Below are positions 25,414 through 32,810 of a stretch of 62,085 nucleotides of DNA, in pieces. The stretch is taken from contig CAJTPK010000025.1 in the NCBI GenBank assembly GCA_910578075.1, positions 1 through 62,085 on the forward strand, read 5' to 3'. Both the position numbers and the translations under genes were made by a program. Every line of letters begins with the position of its first letter. The first letter of the stretch is position 1. A model generated the notes under the pieces. The model did not search any database and was not told where the DNA came from. It saw nothing but the letters and a program-made list of their open reading frames with translations. The DNA is from an uncultured Muribaculaceae bacterium (GTDB taxonomy: Bacteria; Bacteroidota; Bacteroidia; Bacteroidales; Muribaculaceae).

Positions 25414-26979
25414 TTATTTAGAGTCTTCTTTGTTTTCTTCATTGTTTTCCTCATTCTCGGCTTTAGCAACCTTCTGAGGTCGCATCTGCGGGAATAGGAG
25501 CACCTCTTGTATGGTAGTCTGTCCGGTAAGGAGCATGGCGAGACGGTCCATACCGATACCCATACCTGATGTGGGCGGCATACCATATTCGAGGGCGCGT
25601 ATGAAGTCGGCGTCGATAATCATCGCCTCATCATCACCCTTGTCGGCAAGTCGCATCTGCTCCACAAATCGCTCATACTGATCGATAGGATCGTTAAGCT
25701 CTGAATAGGCGTTCGCAAGCTCTTTGCCATTGACCATAAGCTCGAAACGCTCTGTAAGTTCCGGATTCTCGCGATGACGTTTTGTAAGTGGTGACATCTC
25801 GATAGGATAGTCGGTGATGAAAGTAGGCTGGATATAGGTTCCCTCGCATTTTTCTCCGAAAATCTCATCGATAAGTTTTCCTTTGCCCATTGAGGGATCA
25901 GTCTCTATACCGGCTTCCTTACAGAATGCGCGAAGCTCATCCTCGCTTTTTCCAGTGATATCGAAACCTGTTTTCTCAAGGATAGCCTCTGTCATGGTGA
26001 CACGTTTGTAAGGGGGCTTGAAGTCTATCTCATGCTCGCCTACGGTAACTTTTGTAGTGCCGTTGACATCCATGGCTATCTTTTCCAGCATCTTCTCTGT
26101 GAAATCCATCATCCAGTTGTAATCCTTGTAGGGAACATATATTTCCATACAAGTGAATTCCGGATTATGTGTGCGGTCCATACCCTCATTGCGGAAATTC
26201 TTGGAGAATTCATACACACCCTCGAAACCGCCTACAATAAGACGTTTCAGATAAAGCTCATCGGCTATACGGAGATAGAGAGGTATATCGAGGGCATTAT
26301 GGTGGGTGATGAACGGACGCGCGGCAGCTCCGCCGGGGATTGACTGGAGTATGGGAGTCTCAACCTCAGTGTAATTGAAGGAGTTGAAATATTCGCGCAT
26401 GGAGTTGAACATGCGTGTGCGTTTGAGGAATATATCGCGCACACCGGGGTTCACCACAAGGTCAACATAACGCTGGCGATAACGCTGCTCCGGATCTGTG
26501 AAGGCATCGTAAGCCTTGCCATCCTTAAGTTTGACTATAGGAAGGGGACGGAGGCTCTTTCCAAGCACTGTGATCTCACGGGCATGGATTGAGATTTCGC
26601 CCATCTGAGTGCGGAATACATAACCTTTGACACCGATGAAATCACCTATGTCGAGGAGCTTCTTGAATACTACATTATAGAATTCCTTGTCTTCACCGGG
26701 ACAAATGTCATCGCGGCTGACATATATCTGTATGCGGCCCTCTGAATCCTGGAGCTCCATGAAAGAAGCCTTACCCATGATTCGGCGGCTCATAATTCGG
26801 CCAGCCACAGCTACTTCGCGTGGAGGCGTGAGGTTATCATCAAAATTATCTTTTATCTCGCGGGAATAACCGCTGACGGGATATTCGGCAGCGGGGTAGG
26901 GGTCAATTCCACGCTCCCGCAGAGCCTCAAGGCTACGGCGGCGCACAATTTCCTGTTCGCTAAGTTCCTGGTTTGCCAT
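25414..26979 (-). CDS. lysS: Lysyl-tRNA synthetase, class II
   Basis: 521 aa from ATG 26979 (MANQELSEQ). The N-terminal OB-fold anticodon-binding domain ('VAVAGRIMSRRIMGKASFMELQD', starting VAVAGRIMS) is followed by the class II catalytic core: motif 2 'FRNEGMDRTHNPEFT' and motif 3 'GMGIGMDRLAMLLT'. The C-terminus ends in an acidic Glu/Asn-rich tail. The enzyme charges tRNA-Lys in the cytoplasm; a tRNA-Lys gene is at the left end of the window. A -7 TAACTTTG lies at 27010-27017. No T-box or other leader structure was found. First gene of a probable lysS-pgi unit. Confidence 0.97.
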   Translation of the reverse strand: MANQELSEQEIVRRRSLEALRERGIDPYPAAEYPVSGYSREIKDNFDDNLTPPREVAVAGRIMSRRIMGKASFMELQDSEGRIQIYVSRDDICPGEDKEFYNVVFKKLLDIGDFIGVKGYVFRTQMGEISIHAREITVLGKSLRPLPIVKLKDGKAYDAFTDPEQRYRQRYVDLVVNPGVRDIFLKRTRMFNSMREYFNSFNYTEVETPILQSIPGGAAARPFITHHNALDIPLYLRIADELYLKRLIVGGFEGVYEFSKNFRNEGMDRTHNPEFTCMEIYVPYKDYNWMMDFTEKMLEKIAMDVNGTTKVTVGEHEIDFKPPYKRVTMTEAILEKTGFDITGKSEDELRAFCKEAGIETDPSMGKGKLIDEIFGEKCEGTYIQPTFITDYPIEMSPLTKRHRENPELTERFELMVNGKELANAYSELNDPIDQYERFVEQMRLADKGDDEAMIIDADFIRALEYGMPPTSGMGIGMDRLAMLLTGQTTIQEVLLFPQMRPQKVAKAENEENNEENKEDSK

Positions 26980-27009
26980 ATAAATATTTGGTAAGTATAC
27001 TTTTATTTG

Positions 27010-27017
27010 CAAAGTTA
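27010..27017 (-). promoter_or_regulatory. -7 element for lysS
   Basis: Minus-strand TAACTTTG matches TAnnTTTG about 30 nt before the lysS start codon. The -33 region has no clear TTTG. Confidence 0.45.
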
Positions 27018-27057
27018 ATAAAAAAAAGTGAGAGTTTGATGGTTTTAAGGAGATTAT

Positions 27058-27120
27058 GAGGCTAATGGGGTATCTGAGGTCAATGAGGCAACTAAGTCCA
27101 ACGAGGCCGCTGGGGCAACT
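27058..27120. repeat. 9-bp minisatellite, 7 degenerate units (left array)
   Basis: Seven head-to-tail 9-bp units of the type GAGGCTAAT / GAGGCAACT. This array and the one at 27160-27213 are in opposite orientation. Their outer ends form a perfect 20-bp inverted repeat (27051-27070 and 27195-27214). Confidence 0.7.
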
Positions 27121-27159
27121 TAGCAATCAGAACCGTTATTGACAATGTCTGTCTGTTTT

Positions 27160-27213
27160 CTCATTAGCCTCAGTTGTCCCATTAGCCCCATTAGCCCCAT
27201 TAGCCTCATAATC
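27160..27213. repeat. 9-bp minisatellite, 6 units (right array, inverted)
   Basis: Units are CTCATTAGC, CTCAGTTGT, three identical CCCATTAGC and CTCATAATC. They are the reverse complement type of the left array and are separated from it by 39 bp. The array lies between the divergent lysS and sufB promoters. Confidence 0.75.
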
Positions 27214-27248
27214 TTCTCAGACTGTAATGCCGAAAAGAACTTTTTTTG

Positions 27249-27256
27249 TAATTTTG
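27249..27256 (+). promoter_or_regulatory. -7 element for sufB
   Basis: TAATTTTG matches TAnnTTTG 28 nt before the sufB ATG. No good -33 TTTG is present at 19-21 nt. Confidence 0.4.
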
Positions 27257-27283
27257 CGTATTAAATGAGAGAAGACAATAATT

Positions 27284-28762
27284 ATGAGTGAAAAGGCAGA
27301 TATAGTGAATGGCAAACGCGAAAGTTCCGAAAGAACAATCCGTGAGGCCACTGATTCTGAATATAAATATGGTTTTACATCGGATATCGACACGGAGATT
27401 GTGCCTCCGGGTCTGAATGAGGATGTGATCCGCTTCATCTCGGAGAAGAAAGGGGAGCCGGAATGGCTTCTCGATTTTCGCCTTAAGGCTTTCCGTTATT
27501 GGGAAACGCTGACTCCTCCCGAATGGGCACATCTCAATATACCGCCGATTGATTTCCAAGCCATAAGCTATTATGCCGCTCCTAAAAAGAAAGAGCTGAA
27601 AAAGAGCATGGATGAGGTGGATCCGGAGCTCGTTAAGACTTTCAATAAATTGGGTATTTCTCTCGAGGAGCAGAAACAGCTCGCAGGTGTAGCTGTGGAT
27701 GCGGTGATGGACTCGGTGAGTGTCAAGACCACGCACCGTGAGAAACTCGCGGAATTGGGAGTGATCTTCTGCTCATTTTCTGAGGCGGTGAAGGATTATC
27801 CGGATTTGGTCAAGAAGTATCTTGGTTCCGTGGTGCCTTATCGCGACAACTATTATGCCGCTTTGAATTCCGCTGTTTTCTCCGATGGCTCTTTCGTGTA
27901 TATTCCCAAAGGGGTACGCTGCCCTATGGAGTTAAGCACATATTTCCGTATAAATGCTTCAGGAACCGGTCAGTTCGAGCGCACACTCATTGTGGCTGAT
28001 GATGATGCATATGTCAGCTACCTGGAGGGATGCACCGCTCCTATGCGTGATGAGAATCAGCTGCATGCCGCTATAGTGGAGATTATCTGCGAAGAGCGTG
28101 CGGAGGTGAAATACAGCACCGTGCAGAACTGGTATGCCGGTGATAAGGAAGGTCGCGGTGGTATTTATAATTTTGTTACCAAACGGGGATTATGCCGTGG
28201 CCATCGCTCCAAGATATCATGGACTCAGGTGGAGACCGGTTCTGCGATAACTTGGAAATATCCGTCGTGCGTGCTGAAGGGTGATGAATCTGTGGGAGAG
28301 TTCTATTCGGTAGCTGTCACTAATAATTACCAACAGGCCGACACGGGAACAAAGATGATACATATAGGACGCAATTCACGCTCTACTATTGTCAGCAAAG
28401 GTATCTCGGCCGGTAAGTCGCAGAATTCATACCGCGGTCTTGTGCGTATGTCGAAAGGTGCGTCCGGATGCAGAAACTTTACCCAGTGCGATTCCCTGCT
28501 GATGGGGGATGAATGCGGTGCGCACACGTTCCCTTACATCGATGTGAGAAACAATTCCTCTACTGTGGAACATGAGGCCACGACTTCCAAAATAAATGAG
28601 GAGCAGCTGTTCTATTGTCAGCAGCGTGGCATACCGATGGAAGAGGCGGTCGGGCTCATAGTAGGAGGTTACGCCAAGGAGGTGATGAACAAGCTTCCTA
28701 TGGAATTTGCAGTGGAAGCTCAGAAATTATTGCAGATAAGCCTTGAAGGTTCAGTAGGATGA
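27284..28762 (+). CDS. sufB: Fe-S cluster assembly scaffold SufB
   Basis: 492 aa. SufB forms the SufBC2D scaffold on which Fe-S clusters are built and passed on. Family segments are clear: 'YKYGFTSDIDTEIVPPGLNED' (starting YKYGFTSDID), 'VFSDGSFVYIPKGVRCPMEL', 'EERAEVKYSTVQNWY' and 'SYRGLVRMSKGASGCRNF' before the C-terminal 'QRGIPMEEAVGLIVGGYAKEV' (starting QRGIPMEEA). In most Bacteroidales sufC, sufD and sufS follow; here the stop codon overlaps phoH by ATGA instead, so the rest of the Suf machinery must be elsewhere. The ATG at 27284 matches the family N-terminus. Confidence 0.96.
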   Translation: MSEKADIVNGKRESSERTIREATDSEYKYGFTSDIDTEIVPPGLNEDVIRFISEKKGEPEWLLDFRLKAFRYWETLTPPEWAHLNIPPIDFQAISYYAAPKKKELKKSMDEVDPELVKTFNKLGISLEEQKQLAGVAVDAVMDSVSVKTTHREKLAELGVIFCSFSEAVKDYPDLVKKYLGSVVPYRDNYYAALNSAVFSDGSFVYIPKGVRCPMELSTYFRINASGTGQFERTLIVADDDAYVSYLEGCTAPMRDENQLHAAIVEIICEERAEVKYSTVQNWYAGDKEGRGGIYNFVTKRGLCRGHRSKISWTQVETGSAITWKYPSCVLKGDESVGEFYSVAVTNNYQQADTGTKMIHIGRNSRSTIVSKGISAGKSQNSYRGLVRMSKGASGCRNFTQCDSLLMGDECGAHTFPYIDVRNNSSTVEHEATTSKINEEQLFYCQQRGIPMEEAVGLIVGGYAKEVMNKLPMEFAVEAQKLLQISLEGSVG

Positions 28763-29745
28763 TTGAAAGAATAGTGATAATAGACAGTGTTGACCCGCAG
28801 ACATTTTATGGAGTCAACAATGCGAATATAAGCTTGATCCGCAATCTTTTTCCTAAATTGCGCATGGCAGCGAGGGGAAATGTGATCAAGGTGATAGGCG
28901 AGGAGAGTGAGACAGCCGAATTCGAGCGCAAGATACATGAGATAGAGGCTCATGCCGCCAAATATAACAAGCTCAACGAGGATGCGATAATTGACATAGT
29001 TCGTGGAGATCCTCCAAAAGAGGTAAATGCCGAGGGTGTGATTATCTATGGTCAGAATGGCAAACCCATCGCTCCGAGAAATGCCAATCAGGCAAGGATG
29101 GTGAAGAGTTTTGCGCAGAATGATTTGACATTCGCGTTGGGTCCGGCAGGAACAGGCAAGACATATATAGCCATTGCCCTGGCGGTGCATGCGTTGAAAA
29201 ACAAGCAATGCCGTAAAATCATACTGTCGCGTCCCGCTGTGGAAGCTGGCGAGAAACTCGGATTTCTTCCCGGAGACATGAAAGATAAGATAGATCCTTA
29301 TCTGCAGCCGCTATATGATGCATTGGAGGATATGATTCCGCAGCAGAAGCTAAAGGAATATATGGAGGCTCAGACAATACAGATCGCCCCTTTGGCATTC
29401 ATGCGCGGACGCACGCTCAATGACGCTGTTATTATCCTTGATGAGGCTCAGAACACAACGCGCCATCAGATGAAGATGTTTCTGACACGCCTTGGAATGA
29501 ACGGCAAGATGATAATTACGGGCGACACCACTCAGATTGACTTGCCCCGCACAGTGCAGAGCGGGCTTCTGCAGGCTCTCAGAATATTGAAAGGGGTGAA
29601 AGGGATTGGTGTGATCGAATATGAGAAGAAAGATATTGTGCGCCATCCGCTTGTGCAGCGCATAGTCGATGCCTATGAGCATCGCGAGGCAGAGGATAAC
29701 GAATCCGACCAGATTTCATCTGAATCAGCAGCAGAGGGATGCTAA
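28759..29745 (+). CDS. PhoH-family ATPase
   Basis: 328 aa. Walker A 'GPAGTGKT' near residue 130 and Walker B 'VIILDEAQNTT' near 220, with the typical 'SRPAVEAGEKLGFLPGD' segment, define the PhoH-like (PhoL) family of P-loop ATPases. These are associated with RNA metabolism and ribosome maturation, often next to ybeY. Here the gene is coupled to sufB by an ATGA overlap, and no ybeY follows. The C-terminus is a low-complexity acidic/serine tail ('SDQISSESAAEGC'). Confidence 0.93.
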   Translation: MIERIVIIDSVDPQTFYGVNNANISLIRNLFPKLRMAARGNVIKVIGEESETAEFERKIHEIEAHAAKYNKLNEDAIIDIVRGDPPKEVNAEGVIIYGQNGKPIAPRNANQARMVKSFAQNDLTFALGPAGTGKTYIAIALAVHALKNKQCRKIILSRPAVEAGEKLGFLPGDMKDKIDPYLQPLYDALEDMIPQQKLKEYMEAQTIQIAPLAFMRGRTLNDAVIILDEAQNTTRHQMKMFLTRLGMNGKMIITGDTTQIDLPRTVQSGLLQALRILKGVKGIGVIEYEKKDIVRHPLVQRIVDAYEHREAEDNESDQISSESAAEGC

Positions 29746-29751
29746 AGCGGC

Positions 29752-29850
29752 GTAGGATTCGAGAAGGAAAAGCGGGGGGTTAGAGAAAAAAAGCGGCAGG
29801 GGATCGAAGACGGGAAAGCGACAGAGGATTAGAGAAAAAATCGGCAGAGG
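29752..29850. repeat. Degenerate ~24-bp purine-rich tandem repeat
   Basis: About four imperfect units of the type GGATTAGAGAAAAAAGCGGC follow the phoH stop codon directly. The units differ by substitutions and small indels. Together with the 36-bp array this makes the phoH to transposase spacer almost entirely repetitive. Confidence 0.55.
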
Positions 29851-29858
29851 CCGCTTTT
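29837..29858 (+). terminator. Weak terminator after phoH
   Basis: AAAA-CGGC-loop AGAG-GCCG-TTTT forms an interrupted 8-bp stem ending in T residues. It lies at the end of the purine-rich repeats and could end the sufB-phoH transcript. Confidence 0.4.
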
Positions 29859-29908
29859 AACAGAACAAAACGCAAGCGCTACCTTTTTATCTTCAATGCA
29901 GCCTGATT

Positions 29909-30088
29909 CTCTTTCGCATCGGGGTGCATTTCTAATCTTCGGATCTCTTTCGCATCAGGCTGCATTTCTAATCTTCGGATCTCTTTCGCATCAGGCTGCA
30001 TTTCTAATCTTCGGATCTCTTTCGCATCGGGCTGCATTTCTAATCTTCGGATCTCTTTCGCATCAGGCTGCATTTCTAATCTCAGGAT
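29909..30088. repeat. Five-copy 36-bp tandem repeat array
   Basis: Five head-to-tail units begin CTCTTTCGCATC at 29909, 29945, 29981, 30017 and 30053. Each is exactly 36 bp, and they differ at only a few positions (cagg / cggg / gggg after CGCATC). There are no spacers. As 36 is a multiple of 3, both strands stay open, which creates spurious 12-residue repeat proteins. The array lies between phoH and the RAYT-like gene, ending about 45 bp before the latter's promoter. Confidence 0.92.
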
Positions 30089-30133
30089 ATTCTTTCAAAT
30101 AGAGATTATTATTTCAATTTTGTCTCTATATTC

Positions 30134-30164
30134 TTTCTAATATTGCTTTTTTCTTTTATCTTTG
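30134..30164 (+). promoter_or_regulatory. Promoter of the RAYT-like gene
   Basis: TTTC (30134-30137), 19 nt, TATCTTTG (30157-30164). The -7 is a full match and the -33 matches 3 of 4. The predicted leader is about 85 nt. Confidence 0.55.
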
Positions 30165-30254
30165 CTGTGCGCTTGCGATTTGTCAAGTTTGGGGATTTTA
30201 TCCCTGATAATGAGAGGCCGCTATTAGCGCAAATATTCATCTAAAATAATTGTT

Positions 30255-31316
30255 ATGCTTCCGGATATGGCGGCTTATATGGCCGGGGTGACTAAGCCAA
30301 TCACAAATAAGTGTCTACGGAGGGCTGAATGGCATGATTATCGGTCAAAGTGCATTTATATGCTTACGCTGATGAAGGCTGAAGGAATTCCTCCGTTTTC
30401 TACGCTGAGCGGCGGTGTGGAGGATGGCAAGGTCAAGGCTATTGTCCGTAATACCAGACTGGGTCATCATATCGGAAGAGCTATGAGAAGCATGACATCC
30501 CATTATGTGGAGACAAGGTTGCTGCAGTATGTTATAATGCCCGACCATGTGCATATGCTTGTCGAAGTCATGAAGCAGGTAGAGTATCATCTGAGTCAGG
30601 TTGTAAAATTTTTCAAGGCTGAATGCGTGGGAAGGTATCGGGAAATCTTGCAAATGGATTATGATTTCAAATTTGAAGGCACTGTTTTTGCAAAAGGGTA
30701 TAATGACAGGATTCTAATGCGTCAAGGCCAGCTTCAGGTCCTTTTTGATTATATGCGCGATAATCCTCGCCGTCTTTATCTTAGACGTTCTTTCCCTCAG
30801 TATTTTTGCAATGGATTGTTGTGCATTCCTATCGGTAGCGGAGGGTCAGGCGCAGATAAGGTTTCATTTGATGGGGAGAAAACAGAATCAGAAAGATTTT
30901 CCGTGTATGGTAACATGCTGTTGCTGGAGAATCCCTATAAGGTTGTGGTGAGGTTCAGCCGGAAGTTCAGTGAGGAAAAACTTGCTGTTGACAAGCAATC
31001 ATGGAAAGAAGCGATACGTAGCGGAGGGGTATTGGTGTCTCCGTTCATACATCCTGTAGAGAAGGAGTTTCTTCATATGGCTCTTGATGATGGCGGAAAA
31101 GTGATAATAATATGTGAGAATGGTTTTCCTCAGAGATGGAAGCCATCGCGCGGATATATCCAGGCTTTGACGGAAGGACGATTACTTTTTGTAGGGCCAG
31201 AGGATTATACTGCCGCGAAAATTGAATTGACGCGTCAGTTGTCGATGGCGATGAATGCCCGGGCTGAACAGATAGCCGCAATGTCAGCAGGTTCTTATAG
31301 ATTGCGCCGTAAATAA
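30255..31316 (+). CDS. REP-associated tyrosine (Y1/HUH) transposase-like protein with an extra C-terminal domain
   Basis: 353 aa. Residues ~25-180 match the IS200-like/RAYT nuclease fold: strand 'SKCIYMLTLM', the metal-binding HUH motif His98-x-His100 in 'MPDHVHML', and catalytic Tyr166 in 'FDYMRDNPRR'. Such enzymes nick single-stranded DNA hairpins. The remaining ~170 residues are not part of a standard transposase. From about 265 on, 'SGGVLVSPFIHPVEKEFLHM', 'GGKVIIICENGFP' and 'EGRLLFVGPEDY' look like a Rossmann-type fold reminiscent of DprA/LOG proteins, a low-confidence similarity. No second copy or terminal IS ends were seen, so it is probably a domesticated single-copy gene. The 36-bp array and nested repeats lie directly upstream. 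Confidence 0.78.
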   Translation: MLPDMAAYMAGVTKPITNKCLRRAEWHDYRSKCIYMLTLMKAEGIPPFSTLSGGVEDGKVKAIVRNTRLGHHIGRAMRSMTSHYVETRLLQYVIMPDHVHMLVEVMKQVEYHLSQVVKFFKAECVGRYREILQMDYDFKFEGTVFAKGYNDRILMRQGQLQVLFDYMRDNPRRLYLRRSFPQYFCNGLLCIPIGSGGSGADKVSFDGEKTESERFSVYGNMLLLENPYKVVVRFSRKFSEEKLAVDKQSWKEAIRSGGVLVSPFIHPVEKEFLHMALDDGGKVIIICENGFPQRWKPSRGYIQALTEGRLLFVGPEDYTAAKIELTRQLSMAMNARAEQIAAMSAGSYRLRRK

Positions 31317-31364
31317 GTGGGGATGAAATATAGAAATAAATATATGGGAGAAGTCCATGAATAA

Positions 31365-31400
31365 AGAAAAAAGTGCTTGTCATTTGACAAGCACTTTTTT
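31365..31400. terminator. Bidirectional terminator overlapping the M6 protease 3' end
   Basis: An 11-bp perfect stem AAGTGCTTGTC / GACAAGCACTT with a 4-nt loop has an A-run on the left and six T residues on the right. It ends both the RAYT-like and the protease transcript. The protease stop codon lies within the hairpin, so the last codons (KVLVK) form half of the stem. Confidence 0.9.
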
Positions 31401-32810
31401 ACCGTTTATGATGTAGAGTCCGGGAGAGGTGATTTCGTTGATCCGTATGCCCTGGATGTTATAGATTATCCTGTCGCTGCCGGATTCCATCTCGATTTCT
31501 TCCACTGCGGATGTGGAGGTGATGTCGAATGAGAGGTTGAAATTCATTCCTTCATCTGTTTTCTTTACATCTGTTATGCAGAAGTATGCGCGTGTTCCAT
31601 CGCTGTAGAACGGATAGTCGTTGTCATCGATATGGCCGAAACTGAGTCGACGTGTGTCCTCACCCAGTGTAGCCCGTTTGATAAGACCAGCGCTTGCCCC
31701 GGCGTTGCTATTGGGACGGAATACATAAAGCTCGAAGTCTTTTCCAAGATTGCCTGTCTGGTCCACAGCCGGGTTAACACGGTATACGAGCAGTCCTCCT
31801 GCCGGCAATGAAGCGTCCCACATGTTGCCACGGTCGCGGTATTCCACCATGAAATATTCAGCCCGTGTCCGGTCCGGACGGATTTTGAATGCTACATTTC
31901 CATCGGTTGAGTTTACTGCGCTCAAAGTGTAGTTTCCGGGCTCGGAGATGGTTTTTACTTCCGATGAGGGGAGCCAGTTACCGAAATTCGCACCATATTG
32001 CATACGCATGTATGCTGTGAGGCTCTGAGGTGTGTTTTCGTTGTCGCTCATCAGATCCCATACGTTTACGGGTTCAAGAGTAGCGTTCGGATTCCCTTTT
32101 GTGGTGTAGAGGTCATATGCTCCAAGTGTATGCATCATCTCGTGGCAGAGCACACCGGTATTGATCTGCTGGGGAACCATGCTCTTATAGCCGTTGGCAC
32201 CATCGAAAACCTTAAGATAGTTTCCGACTTTAACGCCATTTATATATGCGGATGCACCACGGTTGTTCGCAGGCCATAGCATGCGGTTGGCACTATAGTC
32301 GCTGTTGCCACATATTATCAGGACAAGATTGTCAACCTCGCCATCGTTATTGGCATCCAAAACTATAGCATCCTCTTCATTTACAATTCCGTCACCGTTG
32401 GCATCGAATGTGGCGAGTTTTCCGGTGATGAATTCGCTGAGATCCTTGACGAGGGTCTTTATACGGGTGTCGAGCATCAGGTCGAGATCTGTATATCCGT
32501 CGGGGTTTCCACTCTCTTTGGGGCAAAAATAGCCTACATTATGGGAATCCACATATTCGAAAGGAAGGATTGTAGACTCCCAGTCGAGCTTCCCATAGCT
32601 CATATCTGAGAAAAAGTTACGGACGGAGTTGGCTCCGGGTGTCGCATCGTTGAACATCCGGTCATAATAATCGAAATCGTGCTCCCACTCCTTGTCTGCC
32701 TCGTTGGCAAACTTCACAAAGCACACGATGTTCGCCAACTTGTAGTTGTCGGCGAACATCGATAGCGAAGCGAGTGCGAGAACTGATAGAATCAATCTGC
32801 GCATAATCAT
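31380..32810 (-). CDS. Secreted M6-like metalloprotease with Ca-binding loops and C-terminal tag
   Basis: 476 aa. Signal peptide ('LILSVLALASLSMFA'). The zinc motif is 'CHEMMHTLGAYDLY' near residue 225, an HExxH with the downstream Gly/Asp pattern of the M6 (immune inhibitor A) family. Two EF-hand/dockerin-like loops, 'DANGDGIVNEEDA' and 'DANNDGEVDNL', lie near 150-175 and should bind calcium. The C-terminus 'IIYNIQGIRINEITSPGLYI' is a tag shared with two neighbours. The ATG overlaps the upstream gene's stop (ATGA), so it is the last gene of a susCD-type operon. Likely an extracellular or surface protease feeding peptides to the SusC/D transporter. Confidence 0.88.
   Translation of the reverse strand: MIMRRLILSVLALASLSMFADNYKLANIVCFVKFANEADKEWEHDFDYYDRMFNDATPGANSVRNFFSDMSYGKLDWESTILPFEYVDSHNVGYFCPKESGNPDGYTDLDLMLDTRIKTLVKDLSEFITGKLATFDANGDGIVNEEDAIVLDANNDGEVDNLVLIICGNSDYSANRMLWPANNRGASAYINGVKVGNYLKVFDGANGYKSMVPQQINTGVLCHEMMHTLGAYDLYTTKGNPNATLEPVNVWDLMSDNENTPQSLTAYMRMQYGANFGNWLPSSEVKTISEPGNYTLSAVNSTDGNVAFKIRPDRTRAEYFMVEYRDRGNMWDASLPAGGLLVYRVNPAVDQTGNLGKDFELYVFRPNSNAGASAGLIKRATLGEDTRRLSFGHIDDNDYPFYSDGTRAYFCITDVKKTDEGMNFNLSFDITSTSAVEEIEMESGSDRIIYNIQGIRINEITSPGLYIINGKKVLVK

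Larger units (their letters stand above)
29846..30222. repeat. Direct and inverted short repeats bracketing the 36-bp array
   Basis: AGAGGCCGCT occurs as a direct repeat at 29846-29855 and 30213-30222, with further similarity beyond the 10 bp (TTA). Inside it, CGCAAGCGC (29871-29879) and GCGCTTGCG (30169-30177) form an inverted repeat on either side of the array. Such nested repeats beside a RAYT-type gene could be transposase recognition ends. Confidence 0.5.

Noticed and set aside
25269..25586. N-terminal extension of Pgi
   Set aside because: The frame is open for 106 extra codons, but the sequence overlaps lysS and has no similarity to Pgi. The ATG at 25268 matches the family start.
26980..27283. 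T-box or other riboswitch before lysS
   Set aside because: The spacer is made of 9-bp repeats and a short leader of about 30 nt. There is no room for a T-box between the -7 element and the start codon.
27206..27736. 176-aa reading frame on the minus strand opposite the sufB start
   Set aside because: It overlaps the conserved sufB coding region and promoter, has no recognisable domain and is a shadow of sufB codon use.
29909..30088. 36-bp periodic array as a CRISPR array
   Set aside because: The repeat units are directly adjacent, with no spacers between them, and no cas genes are present. It is a minisatellite.
29879..30102. Repeat-encoded small proteins on both strands over the 36-bp array
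   Set aside because: A 36-bp unit stays open in several frames on both strands simply because 36 is a multiple of three. There is no start context or other coding support.
30255..31316. Complete insertion sequence
   Set aside because: No IS200/IS605-type end hairpins directly bracketing the gene, and no partner accessory gene, were identified. The protein has an extra domain and looks domesticated.
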